DNA from: Prado023 sp036375875
Lineage (GTDB): Bacteria; Actinomycetota; Actinomycetes; S36-B12; CAIYMF01
Length of the DNA stretch: 12,797 nt
NCBI GenBank assembly: GCA_036375875.1
Contig: DASVBK010000060.1
Coordinates: 1-12,797, forward strand
Direction of reading: 5' to 3'
Shown: positions 6,608-12,460 of the stretch, one piece after another
Position numbering within the stretch: position 1 is the first letter of the stretch
Layout of the letters: each line of letters starts with the position of its first letter
Program-made: the position numbers and the translations under genes
The notes under the pieces: generated by a model
What the model saw: the letters and a program-made list of their open reading frames with translations, nothing else
What the model was told of the DNA's origin: nothing
Database searches by the model: none

Positions 6608-7353
6608 CCGGGACCACCCTTCCAGCACCGGTCCCGGTCGGCGGCCTGAGCGCCGCAGCCGGCGCCGAGGACGCGAACGCTGCGATCCTCGCCCGCCTCG
6701 ACGCCATGAGCGCCCAGATGGCGGTCATGGCCGAGCAGGTGGCTCGCGCCGACGCGGCGCGCGAGCAGTGGCACGAGCTGATCGAGACGCTCATCCCGGT
6801 CTCGCGCGGCGCCATGGACGTCGCCACCCGGGAGCTCGCCGCCCTCGAGCCTGACGTGACGATCGACGACGCCACCCGGTTCGCACGCACCGCCGTGCGC
6901 TCCATGCCGCAGATGGAGGGGATGCTCGCCCAGCTGGGCAGCATCTCCGAGCTCGGCCACGAGGTCACCTCCATCAGCGGCGCGGGCATGGCCAAGCTCA
7001 CCGAGGTGCTCCAGGCTGCCGAGGACAAGGGCTACTTCATGTTCGCCCGCGAGGGTGCGGCCATCGCCGACCGGGTCGTCACCACCTACACCGAGGACGA
7101 CGTCCGGGCACTGGGCGACAACGTGGTGACGATCATCAACGCGGTCAAGGAGCTCACCCAGCCCGAGGTCATGGCCCTGCTCAACCGGACGGCGCTGACG
7201 ATCCAGGAGGTCGAGGAGTCCGCGATCGAGCCGCCCTCGATGCTCGCGCTCGTCAGGTCCATGCGCGACCCGCAGACCCGCCGCGGCCTGGCCCGCGTGC
7301 TCTCGATGCTCCACACGGTCGGCGAGCAGGCGCCCGCCACCCCAGCCAGGTAA
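6604..7353 (+). CDS. DUF1641 domain protein linked to sulfide oxidation genes
   Basis: A 249-aa, mostly helical protein without cysteines. Residues 25-65 form a predicted coiled coil (ILARLDAMSAQMAVMAEQVA and on). The C-terminal half matches DUF1641, with the signature GDNVVTIINAVKELTQPEVM (171-190) and the end block LALVRSMRDPQTRRGLARVL (214-233). The function of DUF1641 is not known; such genes are often found beside SQR-like or other redox genes. Lacking cysteines, it cannot carry sulfur itself, so a structural or membrane-adaptor role is more likely than catalysis. There is no signal peptide or membrane helix, and the first 24 residues are a disordered Pro/Ala-rich lead. The ATG overlaps the SQR-like stop (ATGA), so the two are probably made in a fixed ratio and may form a complex. 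Confidence 0.83.
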   Translation: MTGTTLPAPVPVGGLSAAAGAEDANAAILARLDAMSAQMAVMAEQVARADAAREQWHELIETLIPVSRGAMDVATRELAALEPDVTIDDATRFARTAVRSMPQMEGMLAQLGSISELGHEVTSISGAGMAKLTEVLQAAEDKGYFMFAREGAAIADRVVTTYTEDDVRALGDNVVTIINAVKELTQPEVMALLNRTALTIQEVEESAIEPPSMLALVRSMRDPQTRRGLARVLSMLHTVGEQAPATPAR

Positions 7354-7375
7354 CCGAAGACCACCGCCCCAAGAG

Positions 7376-7380
7376 AGGAC
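7376..7380 (+). promoter_or_regulatory. Ribosome binding site of the DsrC/TusE-like gene
   Basis: AGGAC within AAGAGAGGAC lies 7 nt before the ATG at 7388. It favours that ATG over the second methionine codon two codons later. Confidence 0.6.
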
Positions 7381-7387
7381 AGCAACC

Positions 7388-7702
7388 ATGGGCATGGCGA
7401 CCATCGCCGGCAAGGACGTGCACATCAACGACGAGGGATTCCTCACCGAGTACGACGAGTGGGACGAGAACGTCGGCGCGGAGCTCGCGAAGAACATCGA
7501 GATCGACATGACCGACGAGCACTGGGCGCTCATCCGCTGGCTGCGCGAGGACTTCAAGGAGAAGGGCGAGACCGCCACGACCCGCCGCGTGCAGACCGCC
7601 GGCGGGGTGCCGACCAAGCGGCAGTTCGAGCTGTTCCCCAAGAAGCCGGCCAAGAAGATGGCCTACGTGGCGGGGCTGCCCAAGCCCAAGGGCTGCGTGT
7701 GA
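7388..7702 (+). CDS. DsrC/TusE-family sulfur carrier protein with a single C-terminal cysteine
   Basis: A 104-aa small soluble protein of the DsrC/TusE/RspA-type family. Recognisable blocks are the start VHINDEGFLTEYDEWDENVG (11-30), the HTH-like middle MTDEHWALIRWLREDF (41-56) and the C-terminal arm KKPAKKMAYVAGLPKPKGCV (85-104). The only cysteine is the penultimate residue, Cys103, equivalent to CysA of DsrC. The CysB position eleven residues earlier is Ala92. True DsrC uses both cysteines for a trisulfide in dissimilatory sulfur metabolism, whereas TusE-type proteins have only CysA and act as persulfide relays. This protein is therefore best called TusE-like. It sits 34 nt after the DUF1641 gene and 46 nt before dsrE, in the same operon. 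Its likely role is to accept sulfane sulfur from the DsrE protein. The acceptor is not encoded in the window. Confidence 0.9.
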   Translation: MGMATIAGKDVHINDEGFLTEYDEWDENVGAELAKNIEIDMTDEHWALIRWLREDFKEKGETATTRRVQTAGGVPTKRQFELFPKKPAKKMAYVAGLPKPKGCV

Positions 7703-7748
7703 CCCGAGGCATCGACCACCACCCACACACGAGACGAGGCACACGCAC

Positions 7749-8267
7749 ATGACTGTCATCCCGAACTTCGACGACGCGGACACCGGCCGCAAGCTGGCCA
7801 TCATCTGCTCGAAGGGCAACCTCGACATGGCCTACCCGGGGCTCATCCTCGGCAACGCCGCCCTCGGCGAGGGCGTCGAGACCCACCTGTTCTTCACGTT
7901 CTGGGGCTTCGACATGATCATCGAGAGCCGCATGGACCACCTGCAGTTCTCGCCCTCGGGCAACACCGCCATGCACCTGCCCATGAAGGGCCGAGAGATC
8001 CGCATCCCGCAGGCGGTCATGCCGCTGCCGGGCATGACCGGCATGGCCACCAAGATGCTCAAGGACTCCCTCGACGAGCTCGAGCTGCCCGGCGTGCGGG
8101 ACTTCCTGGACCAGATCGTGGCCTCGGGCGGGCACCTGTGGGCCTGCCGGCTGAGCGCCGACATGAACAAGGTCGACATGGACGACCTCTACGAGGGCGT
8201 CGAGGAGATCATCAGCGCCAGCGACTTCATCGAGATGACCGACGGCGCGCAACTGCTGTTCATCTGA
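7749..8267 (+). CDS. DsrE/DsrF-like (DrsE_2 type) sulfurtransferase
   Basis: A 172-aa protein of the DsrE superfamily, close to the DsrE2/DrsE_2 group that shuttles sulfane sulfur on cysteine persulfides. The N-terminal block is KLAIICSKGNLDMAYPGLIL (15-34). A THLFFTFWGFDMI strand/loop follows at about 45-57. The family's cysteine block GGHLWACRLSADMN (127-140) is followed by a helix and ASDFIEM near the end. The two cysteines are Cys20 and Cys133; Cys133 matches the conserved persulfide-carrying position and Cys20 could assist. No membrane helix is visible, unlike some DsrE2 proteins, so it should be cytosolic. A GACGAGG sequence lies about 9 nt before the ATG. It is the last gene of the sulfur operon and is followed by a strong hairpin. 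Its likely partner is the adjacent single-cysteine DsrC-like protein. Confidence 0.88.
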   Translation: MTVIPNFDDADTGRKLAIICSKGNLDMAYPGLILGNAALGEGVETHLFFTFWGFDMIIESRMDHLQFSPSGNTAMHLPMKGREIRIPQAVMPLPGMTGMATKMLKDSLDELELPGVRDFLDQIVASGGHLWACRLSADMNKVDMDDLYEGVEEIISASDFIEMTDGAQLLFI

Positions 8268-8280
8268 CGCACGCCTGCGT

Positions 8281-8314
8281 GGGCCGGGACGGACCGAGGG
8301 GTCCGGCCCGGCCC
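8281..8314 (+). terminator. Terminator hairpin of the sulfur operon
   Basis: GGGCCGGGACGGACC (8281-8295) pairs with GGTCCGGCCCGGCCC (8300-8314) around a GAGG loop. This is a 15-bp stem with one A-G mismatch, 13 nt after the dsrE stop. No U-tract follows, as is usual in high-GC actinobacteria. It marks the end of the operon that begins at 4536. Confidence 0.75.
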
Positions 8315-8322
8315 CCTCGCGC

Positions 8323-8351
8323 TCGACAGTGCCCGTCGGCGGTGCCACGCT
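8323..8351 (+). promoter_or_regulatory. Candidate promoter of the VOC gene
   Basis: TCGACA (8323-8328, 5 of 6 to the -35 consensus) is followed after 17 nt by CACGCT (8346-8351), a weak -10 match. The pair lies between the sulfur operon hairpin and the RBS of the VOC gene, so the gene probably has its own transcript. Support is from spacing only. Confidence 0.35.
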
Positions 8352-8394
8352 GGCGGATCGCAGCACCCGTCAGCACCCGACCCCAGGAGGCACC

Positions 8395-8775
8395 ATGGCC
8401 GGCAAGGTCGTGCACTTCGAGATCCCGTTCGACGACGCCGAGCGAGCGCGGCGGTTCTACGAGGACGCCCTCGAGTGGCAGGTGGAGCAGTTCGGCGACA
8501 TGTCCTACTTCACCACCCGCGGCGAGGACTCCGACGGCATGGGGGCCGACGGCGCGCTGGCCGAGCGCGACGCCGAGCTGCGCTCCCCGCTGCTCTACAT
8601 CGCCGTCGCCGACATCGACGCCTCGCTGGCGCGGATCCGCGCGGGGGGCGGCGAGCCGCTCACCGACCGGATCCCGATCCCGGGCATGGGGTGGTGGGCC
8701 GCGTTCCGCGACACCGAGGGCAACCGCATGGGCCTGTTCCAGCACGACCCGAGCGTGGCCGTTCCCGAGGAGTAG
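8395..8775 (+). CDS. VOC (glyoxalase/bleomycin resistance fold) family protein
   Basis: A 126-aa protein with the vicinal-oxygen-chelate fold of two beta-alpha-beta-beta-beta modules. The first begins VVHFEIPFDDAERARRFYED (5-24). The second begins LLYIAVADIDASLARIRAGGG (66-86) and ends FRDTEGNRMGLFQHD (104-118). His7 is a candidate metal ligand. The usual terminal acidic ligand is Gln115 here, so metal binding and enzyme activity are uncertain. Such small VOC proteins are annotated as glyoxalase-like, and the substrate cannot be predicted. AGGAGG at 8385-8390, 4 nt before the ATG, decides the start; the open frame extends further upstream but lacks homology. It stands alone between the sulfur operon and a membrane acyltransferase gene, and nothing links it functionally to either. 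Confidence 0.85.
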   Translation: MAGKVVHFEIPFDDAERARRFYEDALEWQVEQFGDMSYFTTRGEDSDGMGADGALAERDAELRSPLLYIAVADIDASLARIRAGGGEPLTDRIPIPGMGWWAAFRDTEGNRMGLFQHDPSVAVPEE

Positions 8776-8808
8776 CGCGCCGGGCGCGGCCAGCGCGGGC
8801 GGCCGGAC

Positions 8809-8814
8809 TAGCGT
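8809..8814 (+). promoter_or_regulatory. -10 box for a leaderless acyltransferase-3 transcript
   Basis: TAGCGT (8809-8814) ends 7 nt before the GTG at 8822, the spacing of a leaderless promoter. It lies just after a small CG-rich hairpin (CGCGCC at 8776-8781, GGCGCG at 8783-8788) that follows the VOC stop and may terminate that gene weakly. Confidence 0.45.
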
Positions 8815-8821
8815 CGCCCTC

Positions 8822-10249
8822 GTGAGGCTGCCGCCACCACCGCCGGTCGCACGGGCGGTCGCGCGGACCCCGCCGGACCGCGATCGCCTCCTGGACCTGA
8901 TCCGGGCTGCCGCCCTGGCCGTCGTGGTGCTCGGCCACGGCCTCATGGGCGTGATCGGCTGGGCAGGCACGCAGGGCGGCGGCCAGGGCACGCCGGTCGT
9001 GAGCAACGCACTGGCCACGTACGGCTGGGCCTCCTGGGCCACCTGGCTGTTCCAGATCATGCCGCTGTTCTTCGTCGCGGGCGGGGCGGTGAACGCTCGG
9101 TCCTGGCGCTCGCACCGCGGGGCCTACGCCCCGTGGCTCTGGCGGCGCGTGGCGCGGCTGCTGCGACCGGTGTGGGTCTACCTGCTCGTGATGGCGCCGC
9201 TGGCCGGGGTGGTGTCCTGGCTCGCCCCGCCGGGCTGGTCCGTGCCGCTGCTCTCGCTGACGACCCAGCTGCTGTGGTTCGTCGGGGTGTACGTGCTCGT
9301 CGGCGCGCTGACCCCCGTGCTGGTCGCCCTGCACGCCCGGCACTGGGCGCTCGGCCCGGCGCTGTGGCTGGGCCTGAGCGCGCTGGTCGACCTCGCTCGA
9401 CTGGGCCTGGGCCTGCCGATGGTCCTGGGCCTGCTCAACTTCGTGCTCGTGTGGGCGCTGGCCGCGCAGCTCGGCCTGCTGCTCGACGACGGGCAGCTTG
9501 CCACCGCTCGCGGCCTGGCCGCCGCGCTGGGCGCGATGGCCGTGAACCTCGTGCTGACCACGCTCGGGCCCTACCCCACCTCGATGGTGGGGCTGCCGGG
9601 CGAGCCCTTCAGCAACATGGCCCCGCCGAGCCTGGTGCTCGCGCTGCACGCCGTGATGCTCACGGGGCTGGTCGGCTGGGCGCGACCCGCACTGACCCGC
9701 CTGGCAGCCGGACCCCGGGTGTGGACCGCGACCACGGCCGTCAACCTCACCGCGATGACGCTGTACCTCTGGCACCTGCCGGTGCTCATCGCCCTCGTCG
9801 CCGTCACGCACCTGCTCGGCCTGGACCGACCGGTGACCTGGGTGGACGGGCAGCCGGTGCCCGCCCCCGGCTTCTGGGCCTGGAGCGTCCTGTTCCTCGC
9901 CGCGTTCCTGGCCGGCGTGGCCGGCGTCGTCCGGATCGCAGGGCCGGCAGAGCATGTCCCGCTGCGTGGCTGGGATCGGCCCGCACGGCAGTCCTTGGGC
10001 GCCGCGGGCCCCGAGGCGCGCGCGGCGGTCGTCGCCGCCCTCGGCTGCTTGGCGATCGGGGTCGGCACGCTGGCCCTGTCGGCCACGGGCCTGGCGGGGT
10101 TCCCCACGCGGGTGCTCCACGTCAGCGGCGTGCCGGTGAATGCCGCGGTGGCCATCGCGCTCATGGTCCTCGGAGGCTTCCTGGTTCGTGATGTGGGAAG
10201 CAAGGCGCAGTTGAGTTCCACAAGTAGCAACCCGATCTTGCGCAAATGA
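8822..10249 (+). CDS. Acyltransferase-3 family integral membrane protein
   Basis: A 475-aa polytopic membrane protein of the acyltransferase 3 (AT3, OafA/NodX) family, which transfers acyl groups to sugars, lipids or antibiotics using a membrane-embedded core. After a Pro/Arg-rich N-terminus comes DRLLDLIRAAALAVVVLGHG, with the R-x10-H motif (Arg28, His39) typical of the family. MPLFFVAGGAVNARSW, the second family block, follows. About ten or more hydrophobic helices alternate through the chain, with YLWHLPVLIALVAV toward the end. The C-terminus is a short polar tail ending SNPILRK. The GTG at 8822 is preferred over the longer upstream frame because homology begins there, the upstream frame overlaps the VOC and dsrE genes, and a TAGCGT -10 box precedes it. 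The acyl acceptor is unknown; cell-envelope glycan or lipid modification is a reasonable inference. Confidence 0.85.
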   Translation: MRLPPPPPVARAVARTPPDRDRLLDLIRAAALAVVVLGHGLMGVIGWAGTQGGGQGTPVVSNALATYGWASWATWLFQIMPLFFVAGGAVNARSWRSHRGAYAPWLWRRVARLLRPVWVYLLVMAPLAGVVSWLAPPGWSVPLLSLTTQLLWFVGVYVLVGALTPVLVALHARHWALGPALWLGLSALVDLARLGLGLPMVLGLLNFVLVWALAAQLGLLLDDGQLATARGLAAALGAMAVNLVLTTLGPYPTSMVGLPGEPFSNMAPPSLVLALHAVMLTGLVGWARPALTRLAAGPRVWTATTAVNLTAMTLYLWHLPVLIALVAVTHLLGLDRPVTWVDGQPVPAPGFWAWSVLFLAAFLAGVAGVVRIAGPAEHVPLRGWDRPARQSLGAAGPEARAAVVAALGCLAIGVGTLALSATGLAGFPTRVLHVSGVPVNAAVAIALMVLGGFLVRDVGSKAQLSSTSSNPILRK

Positions 10250-10267
10250 CAGATGCCGTTCTAGGAT
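10238..10267 (+). promoter_or_regulatory. Leaderless promoter of the DUF4097/DUF2089 unit
   Basis: TAGGAT (10262-10267) ends 6 nt before the ATG at 10274, identical in box and spacing to the PlsC-like gene promoter. A weak -35 candidate, TTGCGC (10238-10243), sits 18 nt upstream and overlaps the last codons of the acyltransferase gene. The region is markedly less GC-rich than its surroundings. Confidence 0.6.
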
Positions 10268-10273
10268 CAGTCC

Positions 10274-11092
10274 ATGAGCGATGAACTGCGAGACCTGCTG
10301 AACCGTGTCGCCGCCGGCGAGCTGAGCCCCGAGGAGGCCCAGGCCCAGCTGGAGGCCAATGCCGCCGCCCCAGGTGGGGCGGACGAGGCGGCCGCCCGCC
10401 CCGGCCCGGCCGTCCCCCCGCCACCGCCGCCCGAGCAGGTCCGGCGGATCGCCATCCGCGGGTCCGCCGTGCGCCTGATCGTCACCGCCGACGCCAGCGT
10501 GGACACCGCGGTGGCCGACGGGCCCCACCGCGTCTCCCACGCCGGCGACACCATGACGATCCACTCCGACCTCTCCGCCGGGGAGTACCAGGCCGAGGCG
10601 CCGCGCTCGGCGTTCACCACCTGGCTGAGCACCGTGAACAAGGCCGGTTCGACGTTGCGCGTACGGGTCAACCCGGACCTGCCGCTCGAGGTGCTCAACG
10701 TGGCGGGCTCGCTCGAGCTCAGCGGCGTGCACGCGCCCACCTCGGTCGGCGTCGAGGCCGGGTCGGCCCGGCTGCACGACGGCATCGGCCCGCTGACCAT
10801 CGCCGTGGCCAGCGGCAGCGCCGACGTGGACTGGCAGTTCCACGGCCAGTCGGCGGTGACCACTGACCTGGGTTCGGCGCGCGTCGCCGTGCAGCCCGGC
10901 TCCGACGTGTCGATCCACGCCGAGGCCACGCTGGGCCTGTCGACGATCCGGCTCGCCGACGGCACCACGATCAAGGCCAGCTCCGGCCGCGGCACGGCCG
11001 TGCCCGAGCAGCCGCCGGTGGTGGTGGGTGCAGGTGAGGGCCGGCTGGCCGTCACCTCGCGGCTGGGCTCGCTGGTCGTCACGGTGCTGTGA
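10274..11092 (+). CDS. DUF4097-like beta-repeat protein with N-terminal YvlB/DUF2089-type helical module
   Basis: A 272-aa protein. Residues 3-28 (DELRDLLNRVAAGELSPEEA and on) form the short helical hairpin seen at the N-terminus of YvlB/LiaX-like proteins and at the C-terminus of DUF2089 proteins. Residues 40-55 are a Pro-rich linker (PAVPPPPPPEQ). From about residue 56 to the end there are repeated short beta strands of the DUF4097 right-handed beta-helix kind, such as TLRVRVNPDLPLEVLNVAGS, LELSGVHAP, SARLHDG and SADVDWQFHG. No signal peptide or membrane segment is visible, so it is probably cytosolic. Related Firmicutes proteins take part in cell-envelope stress responses; a similar role here is only inferred. 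The ATG is supported by a TAGGAT box 6 nt away. The stop overlaps the DUF2089 GTG by 4 nt (GTGA). Confidence 0.75.
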   Translation: MSDELRDLLNRVAAGELSPEEAQAQLEANAAAPGGADEAAARPGPAVPPPPPPEQVRRIAIRGSAVRLIVTADASVDTAVADGPHRVSHAGDTMTIHSDLSAGEYQAEAPRSAFTTWLSTVNKAGSTLRVRVNPDLPLEVLNVAGSLELSGVHAPTSVGVEAGSARLHDGIGPLTIAVASGSADVDWQFHGQSAVTTDLGSARVAVQPGSDVSIHAEATLGLSTIRLADGTTIKASSGRGTAVPEQPPVVVGAGEGRLAVTSRLGSLVVTVL

Positions 11093-11556
11093 CGCCCGGC
11101 GCCCCGCACGCCGGCCCCCGGCACGAGCAGCCCGATCCCCCGGATCGGGCTGCTGCGCTGCGCACCCATCGGGCGCCCACCACGTGCCCGGTCTGCTCGC
11201 AGTCGCTCATCACGCTGCGGCTTGGGTGCCCGTCCTGCGGCACGGAGCTCTCCGGGCATTTCGAGACGTGCCGCTACTGCCGCCTGGACGCCGCCGACCT
11301 GGCCATCCTCGAGGTGTTCCTGCGCAGCCGTGGCAACATCCGCGACGTGCAGGCCCATCTGGGCGTCTCCTACCCGACGGCCCGGGCACGGCTCATCGAG
11401 GTGCTCGACCGGCTCGGGCTCGCCGAGGAGGCACCGGCGCCGCCCCCGTCGACCGCGCCGATGGTCGTCCCGGTCGACGCCGCCACGGTGCTGGCCGACC
11501 TCGCGGAGGGCCGCATCGACGTCGCCGAGGCCGAGGCCAGGCTCACCGGCCGGTGA
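11089..11556 (+). CDS. DUF2089 protein: zinc ribbon, HTH and C-terminal helical module
   Basis: A 155-aa predicted DNA-binding regulator. Cys33/Cys36 (TTCPVCSQSL) and Cys47/Cys50 (GCPSCGTELSG) form a zinc ribbon. A further pair, Cys61/Cys64 (FETCRYCRLD), is also present. The HTH region LAILEVFLRSRGNIRDVQAHLGVSYPTARARLIEVLDRLGL (71-111) contains the family's RGNI and SYPTxRxRL signatures. The C-terminal helical module VLADLAEGRIDVAEAEARL (134-152) resembles the N-terminus of the preceding DUF4097 protein. The GTG at 11089 is the only usable in-frame start before the zinc ribbon, which forces the first 30 residues to be read through a strong hairpin. It is co-transcribed with the DUF4097 gene and plausibly regulates it. 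The regulatory target is inferred from neighbourhood. Confidence 0.85.
   Translation: MTPGAPHAGPRHEQPDPPDRAAALRTHRAPTTCPVCSQSLITLRLGCPSCGTELSGHFETCRYCRLDAADLAILEVFLRSRGNIRDVQAHLGVSYPTARARLIEVLDRLGLAEEAPAPPPSTAPMVVPVDAATVLADLAEGRIDVAEAEARLTGR
11126..11154 (+). other. 13-bp perfect hairpin at the DUF4097/DUF2089 junction
   Basis: AGCAGCCCGATCC (11126-11138) pairs perfectly with GGATCGGGCTGCT (11142-11154) around a CCC loop. It lies 34 nt after the DUF4097 stop and inside the 5' coding part of the DUF2089 gene. Its form is that of a terminator, but it is within an open frame, so attenuation or coupling control of the second gene is possible. Confidence 0.6.
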
Positions 11557-11573
11557 GCCGGCGGGGGGCCGGC
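11540..11573. terminator. Palindromic bidirectional terminator between convergent genes
   Basis: GGCTCACCGG (11540-11549) is followed directly by its reverse complement CCGGTGAGCC (11550-11559), a perfect 20-bp palindrome. It spans the DUF2089 stop TGA at 11554-11556. A second small stem, GCCGG (11557-11561) with CCGGC (11569-11573), follows. Only 30 nt separate the DUF2089 stop from the stop of the convergent dioxygenase gene, so the structure probably terminates the plus-strand transcript and perhaps both. Confidence 0.6.
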
Positions 11574-11586
11574 CGCGGCATGCCCG

Positions 11587-12426
11587 TCAGGCCGCCTGGA
11601 ACGACCGCCGCGAGAGCCCGTACATCCAACCGTCGATCGTGGTCGCCGGCGCCGCCCCGGGGTCGGCGGCCCCGAGCGTGAGGAACATGGGCGTGAAGTG
11701 CTCGACGGTCGGGTGCGCGTAGGGCATGCCGGGGGCCCGGTCGCGGAAGGCGGCGAGCTCGTCGAGGTCACCGCGCTGCAGCGCCTCGCTGGCCCAGGCG
11801 TCGAAGTCCCGCGACCAGCCGGGCACGACCTCGGGCCGGGACCACTCCACGAACGGCAGGCCGTGGGTCATGAACCCGGAGCCGATCACGAGCACGCCCT
11901 CGGCGCGCAGCGGGCGCAGCCGCTGGCCGAGCGCGACCAGGTCGCGCGGGCCGTGCGTCGGGATGCTCAGCTGCAGCACCGGCACGTCCGCCTCCGGGTA
12001 CATCGCCATGAGCGGCACCCAGGCACCGTGGTCCAGGCCGCGCGTCGTGCGCACGAGCCCGGCGTCGTCGGGCAGCACGCCGGCCACGAGGTCGGCGAGC
12101 GCGCCGGCCGCGGGGGTGGGGTAGCGGAAGCGGTAGTAGATGGGGTCGAACCCAGCGAAGTCGTACACCAGGGGCGTCCCGGCCTCGGCCGAGGTGAGGG
12201 CCAGCGGCGCGGACTCCCAGTGGGCCGAGACGATGAGGATCGCGCGCGGCCGGGGCAGCGAACGGGCCCAGGCGAACAGCCGGGCCATCCAGTCGGCATC
12301 CTCGAACAGCGGCGGCGCCCCGTGGCTCAGGTACAGCGCGGGCAGCGGCCCGTCCTCCGGGCGCCAGGCTCGGTGTGGCGCGGCTGTCCGGGTGGCGCGC
12401 ACGTGGGTGGCATAGGGGTGCTCCAT
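11587..12426 (-). CDS. LigB/DODA-type extradiol ring-cleavage dioxygenase family protein (YgiD-like)
   Basis: A 279-aa class III extradiol dioxygenase-family protein related to E. coli YgiD and plant DOPA 4,5-dioxygenase, which open catechol-type rings with a non-haem metal. Conserved histidines are His35 (LYLSHGAPP), His69 (VSAHWES), His133 (GLDHGAW), His188 (GFMTHGLPF) and His243 (VEHFTPMF). By analogy with YgiD, His35, His69 and His243 bind the metal and His188 is catalytic. The protein is soluble and has no signal peptide. The ATG at 12426 has a GAAAGG RBS 6 nt upstream. A TTG two codons earlier would give MVMEHP but has no better support. A TACTCT -10 box and a palindrome lie in front, so expression is probably repressor-controlled. 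It is a single-gene unit, divergent from the WS/DGAT-type gene. The natural substrate is unknown; detoxification of catechols or quinol-like compounds is inferred. Confidence 0.88.
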   Translation of the reverse strand: MEHPYATHVRATRTAAPHRAWRPEDGPLPALYLSHGAPPLFEDADWMARLFAWARSLPRPRAILIVSAHWESAPLALTSAEAGTPLVYDFAGFDPIYYRFRYPTPAAGALADLVAGVLPDDAGLVRTTRGLDHGAWVPLMAMYPEADVPVLQLSIPTHGPRDLVALGQRLRPLRAEGVLVIGSGFMTHGLPFVEWSRPEVVPGWSRDFDAWASEALQRGDLDELAAFRDRAPGMPYAHPTVEHFTPMFLTLGAADPGAAPATTIDGWMYGLSRRSFQAA

Positions 12427-12438
12427 GACCAACCTTTC

Positions 12439-12460
12439 GTTGATGTTTCAACCAAGAGTA
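12439..12460 (-). promoter_or_regulatory. Dioxygenase promoter with palindromic operator candidate
   Basis: On the minus strand TACTCT (12455-12460) is a TANNNT -10 box. Just downstream, over the expected transcription start, lies GTTGA-AACA-TCAAC (12439-12452), an inverted repeat with 5-bp arms. The A/T-rich palindrome stands out in this GC-rich DNA and is of the kind bound by MarR-type repressors; no repressor gene is in the window. The RBS AAAGG follows. Confidence 0.55.

Noticed and set aside
5228..6628. Long minus-strand frame opposite the SQR-like gene
   Set aside because: Val/Gly/Asp/Leu-rich mirror of the coding strand with no recognisable domain.
8329..8394. Longer N-terminus for the VOC protein
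   Set aside because: An AGGAGG site 4 nt before 8395 and the fold's first strand at residue 5 fix the shorter start.
8138..8821. Upstream extension of the acyltransferase-3 open frame across the dsrE end and VOC gene
   Set aside because: The added residues are Arg/Pro/Ser-rich shadow sequence in a different frame of two real genes; the AT3 homology starts after 8822.
9133..10191. Second plus-strand frame inside the acyltransferase-3 gene
   Set aside because: Arg/Ala/Gly-rich out-of-frame shadow; the membrane-helix pattern belongs to the other frame.
12427..12432. TTG start giving MVMEHP for the dioxygenase
   Set aside because: A GAAAGG site is best spaced for the ATG at 12426; a TTG start would begin only 2 nt after it.
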